5,159 bases of DNA from Reyranella sp. (GTDB lineage Bacteria; Pseudomonadota; Alphaproteobacteria; Reyranellales; Reyranellaceae), in contig JADHLS010000489.1 in the NCBI GenBank assembly GCA_016780605.1, positions 1 to 5,159 on the forward strand, in the 5' to 3' direction. Position numbers and translations under genes: made by a program. Shown here one piece after another: positions 1 to 5,159 of this stretch (position 1 is its first letter; each line of letters begins with the position of its first letter). A model generated the notes under the pieces. The model did not search any database. It was not told the DNA's origin and saw only the letters and a program-made list of their open reading frames with translations.

Positions 1-527
1 CCAACCGCATCGGCAAGGAAGGCGAGGGCTGGACCTGCGCCAAGTTCCTGCTGGCCAACGAGCGCCTCGGCATCGCCGAGGTGCCGTCGTCGAAGCGCGG
101 CGTGCGCTCGCTGAAGGACATCGCCCGTAGCGAGCCGATGAATGGCGGCGCATTGGCCGACGATCCGGCCTTCACCGCGCAGATCGCCGATCTCGACCTG
201 CAGGTCCAGGCGCTGGAGATGAGCGAGCTGCGCGCGCTCTCGACCATGGCGCTGGGCGGCGCGCCCGGGCCCGAGGTCTCGACCCTCAAGATCCGTGGTT
301 CGGAGATCCAGCAGCGCATCGCCGAGCTCACCATGGAGGCGGTGGGCGAGTATGCCGCCCCCTATCAGCCGGGCATGCTGTTTCAGGATACGAACGAGAC
401 GCCGGTTGGACCCGACCATGCGCCGCCGGCCGCGCCGCGCTATTTCAACATGCGCAAGACCAGCATCTACGGCGGCAGCAACGAGATTCAGAAGAACATC
501 GTGTCCAAGATGGTCTTGGGGCTATAA
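1..527 (+). CDS. Acyl-CoA dehydrogenase, large-subunit (PimC-like), C-terminal part
   Basis: The reading frame is open from base 3 to the TAA at 525-527, giving 174 residues; the 5' end lies outside the window. Acyl-CoA dehydrogenases are FAD enzymes that introduce the alpha-beta double bond of an acyl-CoA in beta-oxidation. The fragment begins NRIGKEGEGWTCAKFLLANE, which matches the start of the C-terminal helical domain, and ends with IYGGSNEIQKNIVSKMVLGL, the typical tail of the family. The position holding the catalytic Glu in medium-chain enzymes (YEG) is Gly here (YGG). The Glu in ANERLG (bases 60-62) sits where isovaleryl- and long-chain-type enzymes carry their base, so the fragment is plausibly catalytic. 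The next gene resembles a pimeloyl-CoA dehydrogenase small subunit, which supports a PimC-like reading. The family is near certain; the substrate is inferred. Confidence 0.9.
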   Translation, partial: NRIGKEGEGWTCAKFLLANERLGIAEVPSSKRGVRSLKDIARSEPMNGGALADDPAFTAQIADLDLQVQALEMSELRALSTMALGGAPGPEVSTLKIRGSEIQQRIAELTMEAVGEYAAPYQPGMLFQDTNETPVGPDHAPPAAPRYFNMRKTSIYGGSNEIQKNIVSKMVLGL

Positions 528-547
528 CGACCATCGAAGTTGAGGCT

Positions 548-571
548 CCTCTCCCCTTAGCGGGGGAGAGG
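548..571. repeat. Short palindrome between the two dehydrogenase genes
   Basis: A perfect 9-base inverted repeat, CCTCTCCCC (548-556) and GGGGAGAGG (563-571), is separated by a 6-base loop. It lies 20 bases after the stop of the large-subunit gene and ends 10 bases before the Shine-Dalgarno sequence of the next gene. No T-run follows, so it does not look like an intrinsic terminator. From memory, similar CTCTCCCC/GGGGAGAG hairpins are frequent between genes in alphaproteobacteria. It could stabilise the upstream mRNA end or tune expression of the second subunit, but that is inference. Confidence 0.75.
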
Positions 572-581
572 GACTTGAATT

Positions 582-588
582 GGAGGAA
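582..588 (+). promoter_or_regulatory. Ribosome binding site that fixes the small-subunit start
   Basis: GGAGGAA ends 6 bases before the ATG at 595. A possible TTG start in the same frame at 580 overlaps this site and has no ribosome binding site of its own, so ATG at 595 is chosen. The resulting N-terminus, MDLSLSDEQRQLQ, is the usual beginning for this family. Confidence 0.8.
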
Positions 589-594
589 GATCAA

Positions 595-1737
595 ATGGAC
601 CTGTCCCTTTCCGACGAACAGAGGCAGCTGCAGGACGCGGCCGAGCGCTTCGTTCGCGACAAGTATGCCTTCGAGAACCGGCGCAAGATCGCCGCTACCG
701 AGAAGGGCTGGCTGCCGGAGAACTGGGCGCAGATGGCCGAGCTCGGCTGGCTCGGCATGTCGTTCTCGGAGGAGGATGGCGGCTACGGCGGCGGCCCGGT
801 CGAGACCATGGTCGTCATGGAGCAGTTCGGCAAAGGCCTGGTGCTGGAGCCCTTCCTGCCGACCGTCGTGCTGGGTGGCGGCTTGATCGCCAAGGCCGGC
901 AGCAAGGCGCAGAAGGAGGCGCTGCTGCCGCCGATGATCGAGGGCAAGAAGCAGTTCGCCTTCGCCTGGCTGGAGCGCCAGTCGCGCTACAATCTCGCCG
1001 ATGTTTCGCTGAAGGCCACCAAGGAAGGCAGTGGCTGGTCGCTCTCGGGCCACAAGGGCGTGGTCTACAACGCGCCGTCCGCCGACCACATCATCGTGCT
1101 GGCCCGCACTTCCGGCGGCGCGCGCGAGGAGAAGGGACTGACGCTCTTCCTCGTCGACGCCAAGGCCAAGGGCATCACCCGTCGCGACTATCCCACACAG
1201 GACGCGCTGCGCGCCTCGGAGCTCACCTTCGACAAGGTCGCGGTCGGCGCCGACGCCGTGCTGGGCAAGGTCGATGACGCCTTCGGGGTGGTCGAGGACG
1301 TGGTCGATCACGCCATCGTGGCGCTCTGTGCCGAGGCCACCGGCTGCATGGACGCGATCAACGCGGCGACCTTGGAATACATCAAGACGCGCAAGCAGTT
1401 CGGCGTGCCGATCGGCAAGTTCCAGGTGCTGCAGCATCGCATGGTCGACTGCTTCACCAACGCCCAGGAAGCGCGTTCGATGACGCTGATGGCGACGCTC
1501 AAGATCGACGACAAGGATCCGGTCGTGCGCCGCAAGGCGGCGTCCGGCGCCAAGGTCCAGATCGGCAAGTCGGGCAAGTTCTGTGGCCAGAGCGCGGTGC
1601 AGATGCACGGCGGCATGGGCGTCACCGACGAGCTTTCGGTCAGCCACTACTTCAAGCGGTTGACCATGATCGACCTGATGTTCGGCAACCAGCAGCATCA
1701 CCTGACGCGCTACAGCAACCTCGCCATGGCGGCGTGA
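595..1737 (+). CDS. Acyl-CoA dehydrogenase, small-subunit (PimD-like)
   Basis: This 380-residue protein has full family length. The N-terminal helical domain (about 1-120) contains an FSEEDGGYGGGPVETMVVME stretch, which I recall as characteristic of pimeloyl-CoA dehydrogenase small subunits. The middle beta domain is about 121-230. The C-terminal helical domain (231-380) contains YIKTRKQFGVPIGKFQVLQH (262-281) and the FAD/dimer-contact motif QMHGGMGVTDE (336-346). It probably works with the upstream protein in alpha-beta desaturation of a dicarboxylyl- or long-chain acyl-CoA. Neither usual position of the catalytic Glu holds one: the helix-G region reads VDHAIVA (237-243) and the YEG position reads FGN (363-365). 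It may therefore be a structural or FAD-completing partner. The gap to the upstream gene is 67 bases, consistent with one operon. The family is secure; the substrate and pimD identity are inferred. Confidence 0.9.
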   Translation: MDLSLSDEQRQLQDAAERFVRDKYAFENRRKIAATEKGWLPENWAQMAELGWLGMSFSEEDGGYGGGPVETMVVMEQFGKGLVLEPFLPTVVLGGGLIAKAGSKAQKEALLPPMIEGKKQFAFAWLERQSRYNLADVSLKATKEGSGWSLSGHKGVVYNAPSADHIIVLARTSGGAREEKGLTLFLVDAKAKGITRRDYPTQDALRASELTFDKVAVGADAVLGKVDDAFGVVEDVVDHAIVALCAEATGCMDAINAATLEYIKTRKQFGVPIGKFQVLQHRMVDCFTNAQEARSMTLMATLKIDDKDPVVRRKAASGAKVQIGKSGKFCGQSAVQMHGGMGVTDELSVSHYFKRLTMIDLMFGNQQHHLTRYSNLAMAA

Positions 1738-1752
1738 TCGGAGCTTCATACT

Positions 1753-1819
1753 CTTCCGGACCGCGGGCCTCCGGCCCGCATCATGATCGTGAGCGAGCCG
1801 GAGGCTCGCGGTCCGGAAG
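1753..1819. repeat. Palindromic intergenic element, copy 1
   Basis: Two 27-base arms (1753-1779 and 1793-1819) flank a 13-base centre. The right arm is identical to the right arm of the second copy at 5018-5044. The left arm differs from that of the second copy only at 1766 (G for A) and 1776 (C for T). These leave one G-T and one C-A pair in the long hairpin but restore pairing in a small hairpin formed within the left arm (GCGGGCC-TCC-GGCCCGC, 1763-1779). The outer stem is CTTCCGGACC with GGTCCGGAAG. The element ends 3 bases before the ATG of the AEC permease gene. It looks like a REP- or MITE-like mobile palindrome; no transposase is nearby. Confidence 0.9.
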
Positions 1820-1822
1820 ACA

Positions 1823-2782
1823 ATGAGTGCCATCGTCGACATCATCGTGCCGGTGTTCGGCACGGTCGCGGTCGGCTGGGCGCTGGGTCGCTGGCTGCTG
1901 ACGCCCGAGGGACTGCGCGGGCTCACCAACGTCACCTTCTACGCGCTGTTTCCCGCGCTGCTCTTCCGCTCGATGGCCAAGGTTCGCCTGGAGGTGCTCG
2001 AGCTCGACATCATCGTCGTCTTCTTCGGCACCGGGCTGCTGCTCTATTTCCTGCTGATGCCGCTTGGCCGCATGCTCGGCATGAAGCTCGGCGACCAGAC
2101 CGTGTTCGCGCTCTCCGGCACCTTCTCCAACGGCGTCGGGATCGGCATCCCGTTCATCAGCTATGCCTTCGGCGAGGCGGGGCTGGTGCCGCTGCTGATG
2201 ATCATCAGCGTCAACTCGCTGGTCATGCTCACCCTGTCATCCTTCCTGCTGGAGATCGGGGCGGGCGGCGGGACGAGCCGCGGCCGTCTCCTCGCCAAGC
2301 TGGGCGGTGCGGCGATCATGATGATGAAGCATCCGGTGATCCCATCCATCTTCGCAGGTCTTGCCTGGGCCGAGGTGACGGCCTTGATCCCGGGGCTGGC
2401 CACGCCGGTGGTGGTCGACCGCGTGCTGCAGGCGCTGGCGCTCGCGGCGCCACCCTGCGGACTGATCATGGCCGGCGCCTCGCTCGCCCATGTCGGCGTC
2501 AAGGATCATTGGCAGCCAGCGGTGGTCGTGAGCCTCGTCAAGCTCATCGCCATGCCGATGCTGGTGTGGGCGTCCGGCCGTTACCTGTTCACGCTCGACC
2601 CGCTGTGGCTCACCGTGGCGACCCTGAACGCGGCGATGCCTGCCGGCGCCAACGTCTATCTGGTGGCGCAGCTCTACCGCACCGGCGTCGGGCTCGCGAC
2701 CAATGCCGTCGTCATTTCGACGGCAGCCAGCGTCGCAACCTTGTCCATTGCCTTGCTGCTTCTTGGAGTGCAGGCTCGCTGA
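1823..2782 (+). CDS. AEC-family (auxin efflux carrier-like) permease
   Basis: This 319-residue, strongly hydrophobic inner-membrane protein has about ten predicted membrane segments (near 3-22, 34-50, 61-82, 94-117, 122-144, 168-190, 200-222, 233-250, 260-283 and 290-315). Family features include the Asn-Gly/Pro region FSNGVGIGIP (101-110), the APPCGLIMAGASLA stretch (209-222) and NAAMPAGANVYLVAQLY (269-285). Bacterial members move small organic acids such as malate or malonate; the substrate here is unknown. The ATG at 1823 is chosen because the first membrane segment begins at about residue 3. The only ribosome-binding-like sequence is GGAAG at 1815-1819, inside the end of the palindromic element and just 3 bases from the ATG, which is unusually close. 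The dioxygenase gene follows after 21 bases, suggesting co-transcription and perhaps transport of its substrate. Confidence 0.88.
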   Translation: MSAIVDIIVPVFGTVAVGWALGRWLLTPEGLRGLTNVTFYALFPALLFRSMAKVRLEVLELDIIVVFFGTGLLLYFLLMPLGRMLGMKLGDQTVFALSGTFSNGVGIGIPFISYAFGEAGLVPLLMIISVNSLVMLTLSSFLLEIGAGGGTSRGRLLAKLGGAAIMMMKHPVIPSIFAGLAWAEVTALIPGLATPVVVDRVLQALALAAPPCGLIMAGASLAHVGVKDHWQPAVVVSLVKLIAMPMLVWASGRYLFTLDPLWLTVATLNAAMPAGANVYLVAQLYRTGVGLATNAVVISTAASVATLSIALLLLGVQAR

Positions 2783-2803
2783 TGCTCGATCCGGAGGAAT
2801 GTC

Positions 2804-3661
2804 ATGGCCTATGAATCGGTCCAGGTTAAGAAGCTCACGGGTGGCTGCGGCGCCGAGGTCCTGGGCGTCGATCTCAAGGCGATGAGCAATCGCCAGTGGG
2901 ATGAGGTGCAGGCGGCCTTCGTCGAGCACGGCGTCATCTTCTTCCGTGACCAGAAGCTTACGCCTGAGCAGCACATCGAGTTCGCGCGGCGCTGGGCGCC
3001 GATCGACGTCAACCGCTTCTTCAAGGCGGTGCCGGGCTATCCCGAGATCGCCGAGGTGCGGAAGGAGCCCGAACAGAAGACCAATATCGGCGGCGGCTGG
3101 CACACCGACCACAGCTACGATCCGGAGCCGGCCATGGGCTCGATCCTGCTGGCGCGCGAATTGCCGGAGGAGGGCGGCGACACGCTGTTCGCCAACATGT
3201 ATCGCGCCTTCGAGACGCTATCGCCCGGCCTGCAGCGCACGCTTGAGGGCATGAAGGCTGTCCACGGCTCGGCGCACGTCTTCGGCGCCAAGGGCGTCAA
3301 CGCGGCCAACCCCGAAGGCGCCGGCCGCTACGGCAACCAGCACCTCGTGGGCGAGGACGTCGTCCACCCGGTGGTGATCCGCCATCCCTTGAGCGGCCGC
3401 AAGGCGCTCTACGTCAACGCGGCCTTCACCCTGCGCTTCGACGGCTGGTCGGCCGAGGACAGCCGGCCGTTGCTGGGATACCTCTACCGCCACGCCTCGC
3501 GGCCGGAATTCACCTGTCGCTTCCGCTGGCGCGAGGGGTCGATCGCGTTCTGGGACAATCGCGCGACTTGGCACTACGCCGCCAACGACTATCAGGGCGA
3601 GCGCCGGCTGATGCATCGCATCACCGTCGCCGGCTGCGCGCTGCAACCGGCGGCGGCGTGA
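2804..3661 (+). CDS. TauD/TfdA-family Fe(II)/2-oxoglutarate-dependent dioxygenase
   Basis: This 285-residue cytoplasmic enzyme belongs to the family that couples 2-oxoglutarate decarboxylation to substrate hydroxylation. The iron ligands are visible as His100 and Asp102 (WHTDHSYDPEP) and His257 (WDNRATWHYAANDY). Arg268, 11 residues after the distal His, fits the 2-oxoglutarate carboxylate ligand, and Arg272 (ERRLMHR) follows as in TauD. By alignment from memory, the TauD taurine-contacting His70 is Asn70 here (DVNRFF), so taurine is an unlikely substrate. The start ATG has a clear GGAGG at 2793-2797 with 6-base spacing. The gene lies 21 bases after the AEC permease. The product could be an alkanesulfonate, aryloxyalkanoate or other carboxylate dioxygenase; the family is certain, the substrate is not. 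Confidence 0.92.
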   Translation: MAYESVQVKKLTGGCGAEVLGVDLKAMSNRQWDEVQAAFVEHGVIFFRDQKLTPEQHIEFARRWAPIDVNRFFKAVPGYPEIAEVRKEPEQKTNIGGGWHTDHSYDPEPAMGSILLARELPEEGGDTLFANMYRAFETLSPGLQRTLEGMKAVHGSAHVFGAKGVNAANPEGAGRYGNQHLVGEDVVHPVVIRHPLSGRKALYVNAAFTLRFDGWSAEDSRPLLGYLYRHASRPEFTCRFRWREGSIAFWDNRATWHYAANDYQGERRLMHRITVAGCALQPAAA

Positions 3662-3670
3662 TCGTATCTT

Positions 3671-4186
3671 TTACGGCCTGAGCTTGATGGTCATGGCGGC
3701 GACGCCGGTCGCGAGGTTGTAGCCTGCATCCTTGGTAATGCCCGACGCTACCATGCCGATCTCGGCGTTGGGGCCGCCATAGATCCAGTTGCCGCCGGCC
3801 TGCTGGCCGCCGGCCGCCACCGTGCCCTGCTCGCCGACATAGGTGCCGCTGAGATCGTTCACCCCGCGCATCGAGCCCAGGGAGTAGACGCGCCAGATCG
3901 TGTGGACCGCCCGGGTGTAGCCGATGTCGATGCCGACCTTGTCGATCGTGCCGCTGTACTGGGCGCTCTCGCTGCCTTCCTTGTTGAGGAACACGCAATC
4001 GAGGCTCTTCTGCGAGCCCAGGACGTAGCCCGTGCTGCCGCCGACGCTGCAGCTCAGCGAGCCGATGTAGATGCGGGAGTTGGCGTTCGTGGCATTGAGC
4101 TGTTGCGGCGATGACTGGCTCATCATGCAGCCGGCCACGGACGCCGCGAGAGTGACCGCGACGGCGGCCTTGACGATGGTTTTCAT
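3671..4186 (-). CDS. DUF992 family lipoprotein
   Basis: This 171-residue exported protein has a signal peptide (MKTIVKAAVAVTLAASVAGC) ending in a lipobox, VAGC, so Cys20 is the probable lipidated residue. The body (about 38-171) resembles the DUF992 domain: the IGSLSCSVGGSTGYVLGSQK stretch, the Cys46 and Cys64 pair (possible disulfide), DKVGIDIGYT (82-91), and a Gly/Ala-rich C-terminal half ending AAMTIKLRP. DUF992 has no known function to my knowledge and is common in alphaproteobacteria. An in-frame ATG at 4231 would add 15 residues but lacks a ribosome binding site and would bury the signal peptide; the ATG at 4186 has a good one. It is convergent with the dioxygenase gene, 9 bases apart, and lies 66 bases downstream of the TauE/SafE gene on the same strand. 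Confidence 0.85.
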   Translation of the reverse strand: MKTIVKAAVAVTLAASVAGCMMSQSSPQQLNATNANSRIYIGSLSCSVGGSTGYVLGSQKSLDCVFLNKEGSESAQYSGTIDKVGIDIGYTRAVHTIWRVYSLGSMRGVNDLSGTYVGEQGTVAAGGQQAGGNWIYGGPNAEIGMVASGITKDAGYNLATGVAAMTIKLRP

Positions 4187-4192
4187 GGGTAT

Positions 4193-4198
4193 CTCCTT
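4193..4198 (-). promoter_or_regulatory. Ribosome binding site of the DUF992 gene
   Basis: On the minus strand this reads AAGGAG, 6 bases before the ATG at 4186. It is the strongest ribosome binding site on the minus strand here and decides between this start and the upstream in-frame ATG at 4231. Confidence 0.8.
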
Positions 4199-4208
4199 AC
4201 GCCGCCCG

Positions 4209-4236
4209 AGTATGGCAGAACCTGACGCCATTCAAG
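4209..4236 (-). promoter_or_regulatory. Candidate sigma-70 promoter for the DUF992 gene
   Basis: On the minus strand, CTTGAA (4231-4236) and CATACT (4209-4214) are 16 bases apart, resembling the alphaproteobacterial housekeeping pattern CTTGAC-N17-TATA-like. It lies between the TauE/SafE stop and the DUF992 start and would give a leader of roughly 15 bases. Both boxes deviate from consensus, so this is tentative. Confidence 0.35.
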
Positions 4237-4252
4237 CGCTAGTTGTTCGGGG

Positions 4253-4978
4253 TCAGCGCAGCGCCTGCCACAACAGGGCAAGTCCCGAGATCACCATCAC
4301 GATGTCCAGCATGTACTGGAAGGTGGTCACGCTGATCCGCTCGACGACTAGCCGGGCCGTGTAGGTCCCGGCCATGACCGAGGAGCCCGAGATCAGGCCC
4401 TTGATGACGATGTCGGTGGGGAGCGCGCCGAACTGGCGGAAGGTCAGCGCCTTGCTGATGTAGAGGGTGAGCGAACCTGCGGCCTCGGTGGCGATGAAGG
4501 CGCCCTTGACGAGGCCATACGCGGCGAAGGTCGGCACGCTGAGCGGTCCGGTCGAGACCACGATGCCGGTGAGGAAGCCGATGATGGCGCCGGCGGCCAC
4601 CAGGCCGCCGAAACCGATCGTGAGGTTGCGCGAGGCGAGCCAGCGACGCCCCGGCACCAAGGCCAGGAAGAAGAGGCCGAGCGCCAGTTCGACCGTATGC
4701 TCGGGCAGGACGAGCAGCGTGCGCGCGCCCAGCGCGGCTGCCGGCACGCCGCCCAAGGCATAGGCGGCGACGGCCCGCCAGTCGATCTCGCGCCACCACG
4801 AGGTGATCTTGGCGAAGTTCGACATCAGGGCGACGATCGCCATGATCGGCACCGCCTCGCGCGGCCCGAAGACGATCACCAGCACCGGCAGAAGGATGAC
4901 GGTGGCGCCGGTGCCGACGATGCCGCTCACCGTGCCGGCGACGAAGCCGACGGCAAGGACAAGGGCGTAGTTCAGCAT
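4253..4978 (-). CDS. TauE/SafE (TSUP) family permease
   Basis: This 241-residue polytopic inner-membrane protein has about eight hydrophobic segments arranged as two related halves. Each half starts with a Gly-rich signature: GFVAGTVSGIVGTGATVILL (11-30), followed by Pro31, and GFLTGIVVSTGPLSVPTF (134-151). This is the pattern of the TSUP family, whose members export or take up sulfite, sulfoacetate, sulfolactate or other small organic anions; the true substrate is unknown. The length is near the family norm of about 250. The ATG at 4978 is chosen because the hydrophobic segment starts at once, yet it directly follows the palindromic element with no separate ribosome binding site; only GGAAG within the repeat precedes it, with no spacer. 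It follows metH on the same strand, with 79 bases between them. Confidence 0.88.
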   Translation of the reverse strand: MLNYALVLAVGFVAGTVSGIVGTGATVILLPVLVIVFGPREAVPIMAIVALMSNFAKITSWWREIDWRAVAAYALGGVPAAALGARTLLVLPEHTVELALGLFFLALVPGRRWLASRNLTIGFGGLVAAGAIIGFLTGIVVSTGPLSVPTFAAYGLVKGAFIATEAAGSLTLYISKALTFRQFGALPTDIVIKGLISGSSVMAGTYTARLVVERISVTTFQYMLDIVMVISGLALLWQALR

Positions 4979-5044
4979 CTTCCGGACCGCGAGCCTCCGG
5001 CTCGCACAAGCTCATGAGCGAGCCGGAGGCTCGCGGTCCGGAAG
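4979..5044. repeat. Palindromic intergenic element, copy 2 (perfect)
   Basis: Two fully complementary 27-base arms (4979-5005 and 5018-5044) flank a 12-base centre; adding the 4978/5045 pair makes 28 pairs and includes the first base of the TauE/SafE start codon. Each arm also holds its own 7-pair hairpin with a 3-base loop: GCGAGCC-TCC-GGCTCGC (4989-5005) and its mirror (5018-5034). The outer stem is CTTCCGGACC with GGTCCGGAAG. The element fills most of the metH to TauE/SafE gap. There is no T-run after either arm, so it is not a canonical terminator. It belongs to the same family as the element at 1753-1819. Confidence 0.93.
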
Positions 5045-5057
5045 AACATGAGGTCTA

Positions 5058-5159
5058 TTAATACCCGATGTTCGGCCTCAGCCACTTCTCGGCCTGCTCG
5101 ATGGTGCACCCTCGACGCTTGGCGTAATCCTCGACCTGGTCGTGGCCGATACGGGCGAC
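5058..5159 (-). CDS. metH: Methionine synthase (cobalamin-dependent), C-terminal end
   Basis: The minus strand is open from the window edge to a TAA at 5058-5060, encoding 33 residues: it starts VARIGHDQVEDYAKRRG, continues CTIEQAEKWLRPNIGY and ends. This matches the end of MetH, recalled from E. coli as QRDQVEDYARRKG, then an ERWLAPNLGY-type tail. That segment belongs to the C-terminal activation domain, which binds S-adenosylmethionine for reductive reactivation of the cobalamin. MetH transfers a methyl group from methyltetrahydrofolate to homocysteine in the cytoplasm. Only the tail is in the window, so intactness of the rest cannot be judged. The identification rests on a short but distinctive stretch. 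Confidence 0.8.
   Translation of the reverse strand, partial: VARIGHDQVEDYAKRRGCTIEQAEKWLRPNIGY

Noticed and set aside
445..1935. Long 496-codon open frame on the minus strand
   Set aside because: It lies opposite the acyl-CoA dehydrogenase gene, is rich in His, Arg, Leu and Asp with no domain pattern, and is the usual antisense shadow in GC-rich DNA.
1783..2814. 343-codon plus-strand frame starting inside palindrome copy 1
   Set aside because: It overlaps the AEC permease in another frame and its product is Arg/Ala/Gly-rich low-complexity sequence. The shared SEPEARGPED-like start with the minus-strand frame at 4239-5015 is only the repeat being translated.
2237..3112. 291-codon minus-strand frame across the permease-dioxygenase junction
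   Set aside because: Both genes opposite are clearly real; this frame has antisense-shadow composition and no recognisable domain.
3624..3672. Possible intrinsic terminator at the end of the dioxygenase gene
   Set aside because: A 10-pair stem with one G-T pair (3624-3633 with 3647-3656) exists, but it lies within coding sequence, has a 13-base loop, and the only T-run (TTTT at 3669-3672) starts 12 bases after the stem.
4239..5015. 258-codon minus-strand frame starting inside palindrome copy 2
   Set aside because: It is a shifted-frame shadow of the TauE/SafE permease with Arg/His/Gly-rich content. The permease frame has clear membrane segments and family signatures.
4979..5044. Palindrome copy 2 as a rho-independent terminator for metH
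   Set aside because: The stem is strong, but no T-run follows it on the minus strand; the start codon of the next gene follows directly.
1753..5044. The two palindromes as ends of a transposon or composite island
   Set aside because: The 3.2 kb between them holds ordinary chromosomal genes on both strands with no transposase or integrase and no evident change in base composition. Dispersed repeat copies explain the pattern better.

Overview
The window is GC-rich and densely coded, with only short gaps between genes. The gene content points to an alphaproteobacterium of the Rhizobiales/Rhodospirillales type: a PimC/PimD-like pair of acyl-CoA dehydrogenases, a DUF992 protein, a MetH tail, and short GC-rich palindromic repeats between genes. 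No genus can be assigned from the sequence alone.

Plus strand, 1 to 3661: the C-terminal part of an acyl-CoA dehydrogenase resembling the pimeloyl-CoA dehydrogenase large subunit (cut by the window edge), then a complete acyl-CoA dehydrogenase resembling the small subunit (595-1737), an AEC-family permease (1823-2782) and a TauD/TfdA-type Fe(II)/2-oxoglutarate dioxygenase (2804-3661). The first two look like partners in one heteromeric flavoenzyme for acyl-CoA beta-oxidation. The permease and dioxygenase are 21 bases apart and look like a transport-plus-oxidation pair.

Minus strand, 5159 to 3671: the last 33 codons of cobalamin-dependent methionine synthase (metH), then a TauE/SafE (TSUP) permease (4253-4978) and a small DUF992 lipoprotein (3671-4186). 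The two strands converge at about 3661-3671 with only 9 bases between stop codons.

The most notable non-coding structure is a 66-67 base palindromic element present twice (1753-1819 and 4979-5044). Each copy directly abuts the start codon of a membrane transporter gene. The two copies differ in the 5' arm at exactly two bases, and these two changes compensate each other within a small internal hairpin. This suggests the element folds as an outer stem carrying two hairpins rather than as one long hairpin. A different, shorter palindrome sits between the two acyl-CoA dehydrogenase genes. No RNA gene, CRISPR array, insertion sequence or phage gene is visible, and most of the window is ordinary metabolic and transport genes.
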